DNA of 64,000 nucleotides, from NCBI RefSeq assembly GCF_003112775.1, contig NZ_BFCH01000008.1:105551-169550 (forward strand). Direction: 5' to 3'. Each line of letters opens with the position of its first letter. Positions within the stretch are counted from its first letter, which is position 1. This document shows, in pieces, positions 17,581 through 25,866 of the stretch. The notes beneath the pieces are model-generated. The model ran no database searches, was not told where the DNA came from, and saw nothing but the letters and a program-made list of their open reading frames with translations. The DNA is from Mycobacterium montefiorense (GTDB lineage Bacteria; Actinomycetota; Actinomycetes; Mycobacteriales; Mycobacteriaceae). Both the position numbers and the translations under genes were made by a program.

Positions 17581-17609
17581 CACCGATCAATATCCCCTTG
17601 GGTTACACC
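17581..17609 (-). promoter_or_regulatory. candidate autoregulated ECF promoter of the sigma/Rieske operon
   Basis: Minus strand GGTGTAACC (17609-17601), 15-nt spacer, CGGTG (17585-17581). The -35-like 9-mer is identical to the one upstream of the cupredoxin gene and has the same spacing. That suggests both are read by this sigma factor. Confidence 0.5.
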
Positions 17610-17997
17610 CGGGGTCGGGGTCTGGCAAGCGAACGTCGTCGGCGTCCTCTATGCATTGGACTAGCAAAAGGGTCTTACGGCTGCGCGAACCCGGCGGCAG
17701 GCCTATCGTGCGTGCTCAACCGCACGACGCCGGGAGGCCTACGTGAAGACCGTCGACCATGTGGCGCGGACGACCGAGGCGGCGGCTTACAGTTCGCGGC
17801 GTCGTCGACCATCACTGGGTCGAGCGTGTCCGGCGGCGGGTCACCCGAACGAATCCGGCACACAGCAAACTCAAAAACTGTTCAGGGTCGACCCCGGCAC
17901 TCCCTTAGAGATTGGCCAATTGTGTTGCACCGCAAAGTTAATCGACTTAGCTTGACCTGGCGCCGACGCGGACGACGCACGAGGAGTGTGCAATCGG
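17610..17997. other. intergenic region upstream of acyltransferase 6
   Basis: I see no convincing gene here. Short reading frames lack family features and good ribosome binding sites. TAGCTT at 17948-17953 fits a mycobacterial -10 (TANNNT) and could serve acyltransferase 6, and GAGGAG at 17981-17986 is its probable ribosome binding site. Confidence 0.4.
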
Positions 17998-19110
17998 ATG
18001 AAATTGGGTGAGGTGTTCGATCCACGACGAAATGCGTTGAACGCGTTTCGGCTCGCGCTGGCGATCGAAGTCATCGTGTTTCACTCCTACCTGATCCCCG
18101 GTCGCACCGTGTCGTCCGAGGCGGTTCTACAACTCCTCTTGTGCGTCGGGGTCGACGGATTCTTCGCGATCTCCGGATTTCTCATCGCCTCGAGTTGGCT
18201 GCGCGACCCTCGACTGCGTGACTATCTGGTCGCTCGCGCGCTTCGCATCCTCCCCGGGCTCTACGTCTGCCTGCTCCTCATCGCGTTCGTCTTCGCCCCG
18301 GTCAGTGTGGCCATTCAGGGCGGTTCGCCCGCGAAACTACTGCTGTCCAGCGCACCGTTCGAATACGTCCTGAAAAACGCCACCCTGGTGTCGATATTTC
18401 AGCGTGGCGTCGACGGAACACCGCACGGAGTCCCGGAACCGGGCATCTGGGATGGCGCCCTGTGGTCGCTCATCTGGGAGGTGATGTGCTACCTCGCCGT
18501 TGCCGTCCTGGGCATCGTCGGACTCGCGAGTCGCCGGTGGATCTCTCCGGCAGTCTTTGTGCTCGCGCTGGTCGGGTCGACATTGGTGGCACCTCTCGCA
18601 TTCCCCGGGGAATGGAGCATCCCGCAGCTCATTGCGCGCTCCGCCATCACGTTTTCGGCCGGGGCAATCATGTATCAGTGGAAAGACTTGATTCCCGCAC
18701 GGTGGTGTCTCGTCGCGGTGAGCGTGCTCATCGTTTTGGTGTCGAGCCTGCTGCCCAATTACCGGGTAGCCGCTGCCATTCCGCTGGCGTACGCCATCGT
18801 CGTTTCGGGATCGCTCATCCACAACAGGCGCTTGAGTCTGCGTACGGATCTGTCCTATGGCATGTACATCTACTCATATCCCGCTCAACAGATGCTGGCC
18901 GTCTGCGGGCTTGCCGGCTTGAATACGTTGGCGTTCTTTGTCCTTGGCGTGATCACTACCCTGCCGCTAGCCGCGCTGAGCTGGTTCTTGGTGGAGAAGC
19001 CGGCGCTATTGTGCAAGTCTCACCTCAAGCACAAGTGGGCCACCGATGACCGCGATGTGGCGATCCGCGTCGCCGGTCAGCCAGTTTCAAAAGTTCCGGG
19101 GTCCGGCTAG
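17998..19110 (+). CDS. membrane acyltransferase 3 family protein, paralogue 6 of 6
   Basis: 371 residues: IEVIVFHSYLIPG, VGVDGFFAISGFLIASSW, RALRILPGLYVCL, IMYQWKDLIPARWCLVAVSV, SWFLVEKPAL. ATG 17998 matches the other paralogue starts (M-K-L-G-E-V-F-D-P); the in-frame GTG at 17986 is less likely. Sequence blocks are shared with paralogue 1 (centre) and paralogue 3 (GTGAGCGTGCTCATCG stretch). It is separated from the rest of the array by the sigma/Rieske operon. Confidence 0.87.
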   Translation: MKLGEVFDPRRNALNAFRLALAIEVIVFHSYLIPGRTVSSEAVLQLLLCVGVDGFFAISGFLIASSWLRDPRLRDYLVARALRILPGLYVCLLLIAFVFAPVSVAIQGGSPAKLLLSSAPFEYVLKNATLVSIFQRGVDGTPHGVPEPGIWDGALWSLIWEVMCYLAVAVLGIVGLASRRWISPAVFVLALVGSTLVAPLAFPGEWSIPQLIARSAITFSAGAIMYQWKDLIPARWCLVAVSVLIVLVSSLLPNYRVAAAIPLAYAIVVSGSLIHNRRLSLRTDLSYGMYIYSYPAQQMLAVCGLAGLNTLAFFVLGVITTLPLAALSWFLVEKPALLCKSHLKHKWATDDRDVAIRVAGQPVSKVPGSG

Positions 19111-19145
19111 TTAGACCTCGCGAGTTATCTTTGCAAGCGCCGGCT

Positions 19146-20558
19146 TTAGTGCGACACGGATGCTTCGTCGACGACCAGCTCGTCGAGCTTCGCCGCGGTG
19201 GCGGACAGGACGGTTTTGGCGACCCCTAGTATCCGATCGCGCACCCGGGGCTTGGCCGAGGCCGGCGGAAGCAGCTGGCCCACCAGATGACCGAACAGAT
19301 CCAGGCGCGAGGCGGACAGCCAGGCCGTCAAGCCGGGGTCGTGGAACCAGCGCAGTTGATTGCCGTAGTCGGCCAGGGCCAGGCGCAGCCAGTCCAGGTC
19401 GGTGTCGGGGTGCGGCAACGGCACGCACAGTTGGTTGCGGGTGAGGTCATCCGAGTACGTCGCCTCCACGTGGGCGATCAGCGATGCGCTGAATATCTGT
19501 TGGCATCCGCGCACGCTTTGCAGCGTGATGTGGCCGGTATCGAAAATCGGAGCAGCAGGGCGCTTTTCGGCTCCGTCGGCGGTGCAGTCGACGTAGAGAG
19601 CGTCCCTGTCCATTGCCCGTACGCCGCCCTCGAGAATCATCTGGTCGCTCTCGACCTTGCACAGGTGACCCATCCGGACGACGTCGTCGATGCGACGCAG
19701 CTGGTCGAGCTCGGCCTGGGTGACCGTCGCGCAGCGGTACATGGTGGGCCGGACCGCCGGGTCGATCCGCAGCAGGGTGCCGGCGTCCTCGAGCCGGGCG
19801 AACAGATCGTCGGATGACGTGGCGTCCCTGATCGCGCGCAGCTGTGCGATGAAGCCGGCTTTGATCCGATCGGCGAACATCGAGCCGGGCTGCATTGTCG
19901 CGCGATCCAGCAACCAGGAGTCGCGGGGCATGACCCAGGTCAGCCGTTCCGGCGCGATGCCATGGCCCAGCAGCCATAGACAGGTGTCGATGCCGGTCTT
20001 GCCGGCCCCGACCACGACATAGCGCTTGTGGGCGGTGCGGCTGGGCAGGTCATTGGGTGGGACGCAGGCGATACCCGGCGCGACCGGGTAGGGCGGCGGC
20101 CGCATCGCGGGCACCGTCACCCGCATGTAGGTGGCATCGACGACCCGGTGTGCCACGTCAACGGTGTAGTCGCCACCCGCCAGCGTGACGAATCGGCCCG
20201 CGCCGCGGTATTCGCTCATCGGGAAATAGCGGACCCGCCCGGTCGGCACCAGCTGCTGGCGCATCACGTGGTCGTAATAGGCGCAGACTTCCCCGGCGGT
20301 CGCCAACTCGTAAAGCCCTTCGTTCCAACCGGCCTGGTCGACGGTGTCGCGGCCGAGCCGAAGCGAGTTGACGCCGTAGAACACCGAAGGCTGATGCAAC
20401 CGGACGAACGGGTAAGCGGCGGTCCAATGGCCACCTGGCGCGTCGTTGCGGTCCACCACGACGACGCTGGCCTCTGTCTCAGAGACCAGCGTGTCGACGA
20501 ACGCCATGCCCATGGCACCCGCGCCGATGACCAGGTAATCGGCTTCGATAATGTGCAT
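19146..20558 (-). CDS. FAD/NAD(P)-binding flavoprotein (monooxygenase-like)
   Basis: 470 residues. The N-terminus ADYLVIGAGAMGMAFVDTL is a GxGxxG FAD-binding motif. GGHWTAAYPFVRLHQPSVFYG follows, and KRYVVVGAGKTGIDTCLWLLGHG (about residue 180) is a second Rossmann motif for NAD(P)H. This two-motif layout resembles flavin monooxygenases. The substrate is unknown. It is transcribed divergently from mmsA with a 119-nt shared promoter region and is alone on its strand. Confidence 0.8.
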   Translation of the reverse strand: MHIIEADYLVIGAGAMGMAFVDTLVSETEASVVVVDRNDAPGGHWTAAYPFVRLHQPSVFYGVNSLRLGRDTVDQAGWNEGLYELATAGEVCAYYDHVMRQQLVPTGRVRYFPMSEYRGAGRFVTLAGGDYTVDVAHRVVDATYMRVTVPAMRPPPYPVAPGIACVPPNDLPSRTAHKRYVVVGAGKTGIDTCLWLLGHGIAPERLTWVMPRDSWLLDRATMQPGSMFADRIKAGFIAQLRAIRDATSSDDLFARLEDAGTLLRIDPAVRPTMYRCATVTQAELDQLRRIDDVVRMGHLCKVESDQMILEGGVRAMDRDALYVDCTADGAEKRPAAPIFDTGHITLQSVRGCQQIFSASLIAHVEATYSDDLTRNQLCVPLPHPDTDLDWLRLALADYGNQLRWFHDPGLTAWLSASRLDLFGHLVGQLLPPASAKPRVRDRILGVAKTVLSATAAKLDELVVDEASVSH

Positions 20559-20677
20559 ACCAGCCTCAACGCTAGCCCGCGCGGTAGCGACAGGTAACCC
20601 ACCTTGCCAAGGTCAGAGCCCGGTTACTAGGATATGCAAGTATCCGCTTTCATACGCGACGACACCCAAGGGCACCC

Positions 20678-22198
20678 ATGACCACACAGATCCCGCACTT
20701 CATCGACGGGAAGCGCGTCGCCGGCCAGTCAACTCGCACGGCCGACGTCTTCAACCCCAGCACCGGCGAGGTGCAGGCAAAGGTACCGATGGCGTCGGCG
20801 GCCGACATCGATGCCGCGGTGTCATCGGCGGTTGAGGCCCAAAAGGGCTGGGCCGCAACGAATCCGCAGCGCCGCGCGCGGGTGATGATGAAGTTCATCG
20901 AGCTGGTCAACAAGAACATGGACGAGCTGGCCGAGCTGCTGTCCCTGGAGCACGGCAAGACCGTTCCCGACGCCCGCGGCGACATTCAGCGCGGCATCGA
21001 GGTGATCGAGTTCGCTATCGGCATCCCGCACCTGCTCAAGGGCGAATACAGCGAGGGTGCCGGCCCGGGTATCGACGTCTACTCGCTGCGCCAGCCGCTG
21101 GGCGTGGTCGCGGGAATCACCCCGTTCAACTTCCCGGCGATGATTCCGTTGTGGAAGGCCGGTCCCGCCCTGGCTTGTGGAAACGCATTCGTACTCAAGC
21201 CAAGTGAGCGCGACCCGTCGGTGCCGGTGCGCCTGGCCGAGCTCTTTCTCGAAGCCGGTCTGCCGCCCGGGGTATTCCAGGTCGTCCATGGTGACAAAGA
21301 AGCCGTGGACGCGATCCTGCACCACCCCGACATCAAGGCGGTCGGCTTCGTCGGCAGCTCGGACATCGCGCACTACATCTATTCGACGGCCGCGGCCCAC
21401 GACAAGCGGTCGCAGTGCTTCGGCGGCGCCAAGAACCACATGATCGTGATGCCCGACGCGGATCTCGACCAGGCCGTCGACGCGCTGATCGGTGCCGGGT
21501 ACGGCAGCGCCGGCGAGCGCTGCATGGCGATCAGCGTCGCGGTGCCCGTCGGTGAACAGACCGCGGACCGGTTGCGCGCCAGGCTGGTTGAGCGGATCAA
21601 CCAGCTGCGGGTCGGCCACAGCCTGGATCCCAAGGCCGACTACGGCCCACTGGTCACCGAGGCAGCACTGGCGCGGGTGCGCAATTACATCGACCAGGGT
21701 GTGGCGGCGGGCGCCGAGATCGTGGTCGACGGTCGCGAGCGGCGCAGCGACGACCTGACATTCGGTGACGCCAACCTCGAAGGCGGCTTCTTCATCGGGC
21801 CGACCTTGTTCGACCACGTGACTACCGACATGACGATCTACACCGAAGAGATCTTCGGCCCGGTGTTGTGCATTGTGCGGGCCCACGACTACGAAGAAGC
21901 GTTGCGACTGCCGTCCGAGCACGAATACGGCAACGGCGTCGCGGTGTTCACCCGCGACGGCGACGCCGCGCGCGACTTCGTGTCGCGCGTGGAGGTGGGC
22001 ATGGTCGGCGTCAACGTGCCGATCCCGGTCCCGGTGGCCTATCACACCTTCGGCGGCTGGAAGCGCTCCGGCTTCGGCGACCTCAACCAGCACGGCCCGG
22101 CATCGATCCAGTTCTACACCAAGGTCAAGACCGTGACGTCGCGATGGCCGTCCGGCATCAAGGATGGCGCCGAATTCTCCATCCCGACAATGGATTAG
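20678..22198 (+). CDS. mmsA: methylmalonate-semialdehyde dehydrogenase (CoA-acylating)
   Basis: 506 residues of the aldehyde dehydrogenase superfamily. ITPFNFPAMIPLWKAGPALACGNAFVLKPSE binds the cofactor, KNHMIVMPDADLDQAVDALIGAGYGSAGERCMAI holds the catalytic Cys, and EEIFGPVLCIV follows. The enzyme converts methylmalonate semialdehyde to propionyl-CoA in valine catabolism. It forms an operon with fadE9 (4 nt) and mmsB (10 nt), as in M. tuberculosis Rv0753c-Rv0751c. Confidence 0.95.
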   Translation: MTTQIPHFIDGKRVAGQSTRTADVFNPSTGEVQAKVPMASAADIDAAVSSAVEAQKGWAATNPQRRARVMMKFIELVNKNMDELAELLSLEHGKTVPDARGDIQRGIEVIEFAIGIPHLLKGEYSEGAGPGIDVYSLRQPLGVVAGITPFNFPAMIPLWKAGPALACGNAFVLKPSERDPSVPVRLAELFLEAGLPPGVFQVVHGDKEAVDAILHHPDIKAVGFVGSSDIAHYIYSTAAAHDKRSQCFGGAKNHMIVMPDADLDQAVDALIGAGYGSAGERCMAISVAVPVGEQTADRLRARLVERINQLRVGHSLDPKADYGPLVTEAALARVRNYIDQGVAAGAEIVVDGRERRSDDLTFGDANLEGGFFIGPTLFDHVTTDMTIYTEEIFGPVLCIVRAHDYEEALRLPSEHEYGNGVAVFTRDGDAARDFVSRVEVGMVGVNVPIPVPVAYHTFGGWKRSGFGDLNQHGPASIQFYTKVKTVTSRWPSGIKDGAEFSIPTMD

Positions 22199-22202
22199 GT
22201 TC

Positions 22203-23363
22203 ATGTTCGCCCTGAACGACGACGAGCGCGTCATCACCGAGACGGCAGCCGCATTCGCCGCCAAGCGGATTGCTCCGTATGCGCTGGAATGGGAGGCGGC
22301 CAAGCACTTCCCCACCGAGGTGTTGCGCGAGGCCGCCGAACTCGGGATGGCGGCGATCTATTGCCGCGATGACGTCGGCGGCAGTGGCCTGCGCCGGCTC
22401 GACGGGGTTCGGATCTTCGAGCAGCTCGCCATCGCCGATCCCACCACCGCCGCTTTCCTATCGATCCACAACATGTGCGCGTGGATGATCGACAGCTTCG
22501 GCACCGACGAACAGCGCAAAGAGTGGATACCGCGGCTGGCGCCAATGGATGTCATCGCCAGCTACTGCCTGACCGAGCCCGGCGCCGGATCCGACGCCAG
22601 CGCATTGAGCACCCGCGCTGTCAAGCAGGGCGGCGACTACGTGCTCGACGGCGTCAAGCAGTTCATCTCCGGCGCGGGCGCCTCGGACGTGTACGTGGTG
22701 ATGGCCCGCACCGGCGGTGAGGGCCCGCGCGGGATTTCGGCCTTCATCATCGAGAAGGACACTGCAGGACTGAGTTTCGGCGCGCTCGAGGACAAGATGG
22801 GCTGGCACGCCCAACCCACCGCACAGGTGATTCTGGAGGGCGTCCGGGTTCCCGCCGGGGCGATGCTGGGCGGCGCCGACGGCGAGGGCACCGGCTTCGG
22901 CATCGCGATGAACGGCCTCAACGGCGGCCGGCTCAACATCGCGGCGTGCTCGCTCGGCGGTGCGCAGTCGGCCTTCGACAAGGCGGGGGCGTATGTGCGG
23001 GATCGGCAGGCGTTCGGCTCCGCACTGCTCGACGAACCGACCATCCGCTTCACCCTGGCCGACATGGCGACCGGCCTGGAGACCTCGCGAATGATGTTGT
23101 GGCGGGCGGCAAGTGCGTTGGACGCTAACGACCCCGACAAGGTCGAGCTGTGCGCGATGGCCAAACGCTATGTCACCGACACCTGCTTCGAGGTCGCGGA
23201 CAAGGCTTTGCAGTTACACGGGGGCTACGGCTACCTGCGCGAGTATGGTCTGGAAAAGATCGTCCGCGATCTTCGGGTGCACCGAATCCTCGAGGGGACC
23301 AACGAAATCATGCGGGTCGTGGTCGGTCGCGCCGAGGCCGGACGATTTCGAGTCACCGCTTAG
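22203..23363 (+). CDS. fadE9: acyl-CoA (isobutyryl-CoA) dehydrogenase
   Basis: 386 residues with the acyl-CoA dehydrogenase signatures SYCLTEPGAGSDASAL (FAD binding) and the C-terminal LHGGYGYLREYGLEKIVRDLRVHRILEGTNEIMRVVV. The catalytic Glu is expected within RILEGTNE. In the mmsA-mmsB context the likely substrate is isobutyryl-CoA. ATG 22203 gives the standard N-terminus (FALNDDERVITETAA); an in-frame start 39 nt upstream lies in the mmsA coding region. Confidence 0.93.
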   Translation: MFALNDDERVITETAAAFAAKRIAPYALEWEAAKHFPTEVLREAAELGMAAIYCRDDVGGSGLRRLDGVRIFEQLAIADPTTAAFLSIHNMCAWMIDSFGTDEQRKEWIPRLAPMDVIASYCLTEPGAGSDASALSTRAVKQGGDYVLDGVKQFISGAGASDVYVVMARTGGEGPRGISAFIIEKDTAGLSFGALEDKMGWHAQPTAQVILEGVRVPAGAMLGGADGEGTGFGIAMNGLNGGRLNIAACSLGGAQSAFDKAGAYVRDRQAFGSALLDEPTIRFTLADMATGLETSRMMLWRAASALDANDPDKVELCAMAKRYVTDTCFEVADKALQLHGGYGYLREYGLEKIVRDLRVHRILEGTNEIMRVVVGRAEAGRFRVTA

Positions 23364-23373
23364 AAGGGCAGCA

Positions 23374-24267
23374 ATGACAGAGCCTTTTAAGATCGCCTTC
23401 TTAGGGCTGGGGCACATGGGCGGGCCGATGTCGGCGAATCTGGGAAACGCGGGCCACACCGTTCGCGGGTTCGATCCGGTGCCCGCGGCGGCGGCAGCCG
23501 CGGCCGAAGGCGGCGTCGAGGTCTTCGACAGCGCTGCCGACGCGGTGGCACAGGCCGACGTGGTGATCACCATGCTGCCCAACGGGGATATCGTCAAACG
23601 CTGTTACGCCGAGGTGCTGCCGGCCGCGCACGCCGGTGCGCTGTTCATCGACAGTTCCACAATCTCGGTCAACGACGCCCGCGAGGTGCATGCGCTGGCG
23701 CAGTCGCACGGAGTTTCACAGTTGGACGCACCGGTCTCCGGCGGGGTCAAGGGTGCCGTCGCCGGCACGCTGGCATTCATGGTCGGTGGCGACGAGTCCG
23801 CGGTGCAACGAGCGCGGCCGGTGCTGGAACCCATGGCGGGCAAGATCATTCACTGTGGCGACGCCGGATCCGGCCAGGCCGCCAAGGTGTGCAACAACAT
23901 GGTGCTGGCGGTGCAACAGATCGCGATTGGCGAGGCGTTCGTGCTGGCCGAGAAGCTGGGCCTGTCGGCGCAATCGCTGTTCGACGTGATCACCGGCGCG
24001 ACCGGCAACTGTTGGGCAGTGCACACCAATTGCCCAGTGCCCGGACCGGTTCCGACATCGCCGGCCAACAATGACTTCAAGCCTGGTTTCGCCACCGCGC
24101 TGATGAACAAGGATCTGGGTCTGGCGATGGATGCGGTCACGTCAACCGGTTCGACCGCGCCGCTGGGCAGCCACGCCGCCGAAATCTACGCCGAGTTCGT
24201 CGCGTCCGATGCCTCCCACGCGGACAAGGATTTCAGCGCCGTCATCGAGATGCTGCGCAACAGCTAA
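23374..24267 (+). CDS. mmsB: 3-hydroxyisobutyrate dehydrogenase
   Basis: 297 residues: IAFLGLGHMGGPMSANL is the NAD-binding GxGxxG motif, DAPVSGGVKGA the substrate motif, and GQAAKVCNNMVLA contains the catalytic Lys. It oxidises 3-hydroxyisobutyrate to methylmalonate semialdehyde, the substrate of MmsA. The ATG at 23374 follows AGAAGGGCAGCA. The gene ends 1 nt before the convergent MarR gene. Confidence 0.95.
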   Translation: MTEPFKIAFLGLGHMGGPMSANLGNAGHTVRGFDPVPAAAAAAAEGGVEVFDSAADAVAQADVVITMLPNGDIVKRCYAEVLPAAHAGALFIDSSTISVNDAREVHALAQSHGVSQLDAPVSGGVKGAVAGTLAFMVGGDESAVQRARPVLEPMAGKIIHCGDAGSGQAAKVCNNMVLAVQQIAIGEAFVLAEKLGLSAQSLFDVITGATGNCWAVHTNCPVPGPVPTSPANNDFKPGFATALMNKDLGLAMDAVTSTGSTAPLGSHAAEIYAEFVASDASHADKDFSAVIEMLRNS

Positions 24268-24268
24268 G

Positions 24269-24769
24269 TCAGAAGTCACCGGCGTTGCGGCGCAACGTTT
24301 CAATCGACTCCACCAGTGCCTCCGATTCGGCGCTGCCCATGCCGACATCGGCGAACACCTGCTCGTTGAGCGTGACGGTGGCGTCCTCGACCGTGGAGCG
24401 GCCGAGGTCGGTGATCTGCACCAGCGTCGTGCGCCCATCGGTGGGGTGCGGCACCCGCTGGACCAGCCCGTCGGCCTCTAATCGGCGGATCGCGTGGGTC
24501 ACGCTGGTGACGTGAACCTGCAGCCGGTCGGACGCCTTGGCGATGGGCAGCGCTCCGGTCCGGCTGAACGCCAGCAGCCGCAGCAATTCGTAGCGCGAGA
24601 AGCTCAGGTCGTAGGGTCGCAGCGCCGCCTCCACGCGGCCCAGCAGGATCTGATGCGCACGCATCACCGAGGTCACAGCGACCATGCCCTGCGAGACATC
24701 ACCCCAGCCCGCACGGTCCCAGTTGGTCCGTGCCGCGGCGATCGGGTCACGCTTGTCATCCGGGGCCAC
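24269..24769 (-). CDS. MarR-family transcriptional regulator
   Basis: 166 residues with a winged helix: SFSRYELLRLLAFSRTGALPIAKASDRLQVHVTSVTHAIRRLEADGLVQRVPHPTDGRTTLVQIT. The wing DGR motif is typical of MarR. From memory it corresponds to M. tuberculosis Rv0737, which there follows rslA directly. Here four biosynthetic genes separate it from rslA. Its ligand and targets are unknown, but the neighbouring biosynthetic operon is an obvious candidate. Confidence 0.87.
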   Translation of the reverse strand: MAPDDKRDPIAAARTNWDRAGWGDVSQGMVAVTSVMRAHQILLGRVEAALRPYDLSFSRYELLRLLAFSRTGALPIAKASDRLQVHVTSVTHAIRRLEADGLVQRVPHPTDGRTTLVQITDLGRSTVEDATVTLNEQVFADVGMGSAESEALVESIETLRRNAGDF

Positions 24770-24828
24770 GCCTTTTCATACCGCACTTGCGGTCAAAACG
24801 CGTCAACCCAGCCCGATTCAGCGTGTGA

Positions 24829-25866
24829 TCATTTACCCACTGCGGCCAGCACCGCCAGCGTGGATGCGCGGCTGCCCACGGTAATCCGCGCGCCGCCACC
24901 CGGATAGCAGCGCACTCGAAGCCCGCTGTCGGCGAACATCTCACTCCACTGGCGATCCTGCCCATCCCTTGACGGCAGGTACATGAAGTTTGCGTGCGCA
25001 TCGGTGGTGTATACCCCGAGCGCGCTCAATCGCATCCGGAGATAGCGCCGCTCGGAGGTGATCATTCGGATCCGTTGTAGCAGTTCGTCTTCAGCGTTGT
25101 AGGACGCCGCAACGGCGGGCAAACTGGTCATCGCGACGCCGAACGGCAACTGGTGAGACCACATCGTCGCGGCCAACTCGTCGGCTGCCACCCCGTAACC
25201 GATCCGCAGCCCGGCAAGCCCGTACGCCTTGGAAAACGTCCGCACCACCACCACGTTGGGGAATCGCCGCGCCAGCGCCGAGACGTCAATCTGATGTTCG
25301 GGTGCGGCGAATTCGATGTAGGCCTCGTCGAGCAGCACGATGGTTTCGCGCCGCACCCGGCGCAGGAACCGAAACAGGTGCGTCGCCGGCTCCAGGGTGC
25401 CGGTGGGGTTGTGCGGCCGGCACACCACCACGACGCGGGCGCTCGCCGCCGCGTCGGCCAGCCGGTCGAGGTCGTTGTGACCGCCCGTGTCCAGGGGCAC
25501 CGTCACCGAATTCAGCCGTGCCATCTGCGCGATGATCGGGTAACCGTCGAAGGTCGGTGTTGCCATCACCATCGTGTCACCCGGAACCGTCAGTGCCTGC
25601 AGGGTCTGCAGCACCACACCCGTCGCACCGGCACCGAGCACCACCTGACCCGCGCCGACCCCGATCCGACTCGCGATCAGGTTGCGCAACCGCTCGGGCA
25701 GGAACTCCGGGTACCTGTTGGCCGCATCGATCGACTTGACCAACACCGACCGCACCGCCGGAAGCGGAGGAAACGGATTCTCGTTGAGCGACAGGGCGAA
25801 TGGGTCGATCCCGGGCGCGATCGCCTCGTCGACCTCCGCCGCCACAGAAGTTACCAAAGGTTGCAT
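24829..25866 (-). CDS. PLP-dependent class I/II aminotransferase (HisC-like) of the biosynthetic operon
   Basis: 345 residues, fold type I. SLNENPFPP is the N-terminal HisC-like motif, HNPTG binds the cofactor region, LLDEAYIEF holds the PLP Asp/Tyr, and RTFSKAYGLAGLRIGYG carries the Schiff-base Lys. Close relatives act on histidinol phosphate or aromatic amino acids. Its operon partners indicate a dedicated pathway rather than histidine synthesis. It is the last gene of the TPP-SRPBCC-KAS III-aminotransferase operon and shares one base with the KAS III stop (TGATG). Confidence 0.82.
   Translation of the reverse strand: MQPLVTSVAAEVDEAIAPGIDPFALSLNENPFPPLPAVRSVLVKSIDAANRYPEFLPERLRNLIASRIGVGAGQVVLGAGATGVVLQTLQALTVPGDTMVMATPTFDGYPIIAQMARLNSVTVPLDTGGHNDLDRLADAAASARVVVVCRPHNPTGTLEPATHLFRFLRRVRRETIVLLDEAYIEFAAPEHQIDVSALARRFPNVVVVRTFSKAYGLAGLRIGYGVAADELAATMWSHQLPFGVAMTSLPAVAASYNAEDELLQRIRMITSERRYLRMRLSALGVYTTDAHANFMYLPSRDGQDRQWSEMFADSGLRVRCYPGGGARITVGSRASTLAVLAAVGK

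Noticed and set aside
17743..17955. A 70-codon frame starting MKTVDHVART upstream of acyltransferase 6
   Set aside because: No family features, no good ribosome binding site and no hydrophobic or motif structure; it is probably noise in a non-coding gap.
24829..25866. Assigning the aminotransferase as hisC
   Set aside because: It is HisC-like, but its coupling to a KAS III-like and a TPP enzyme argues for a different substrate, so no gene symbol is given.
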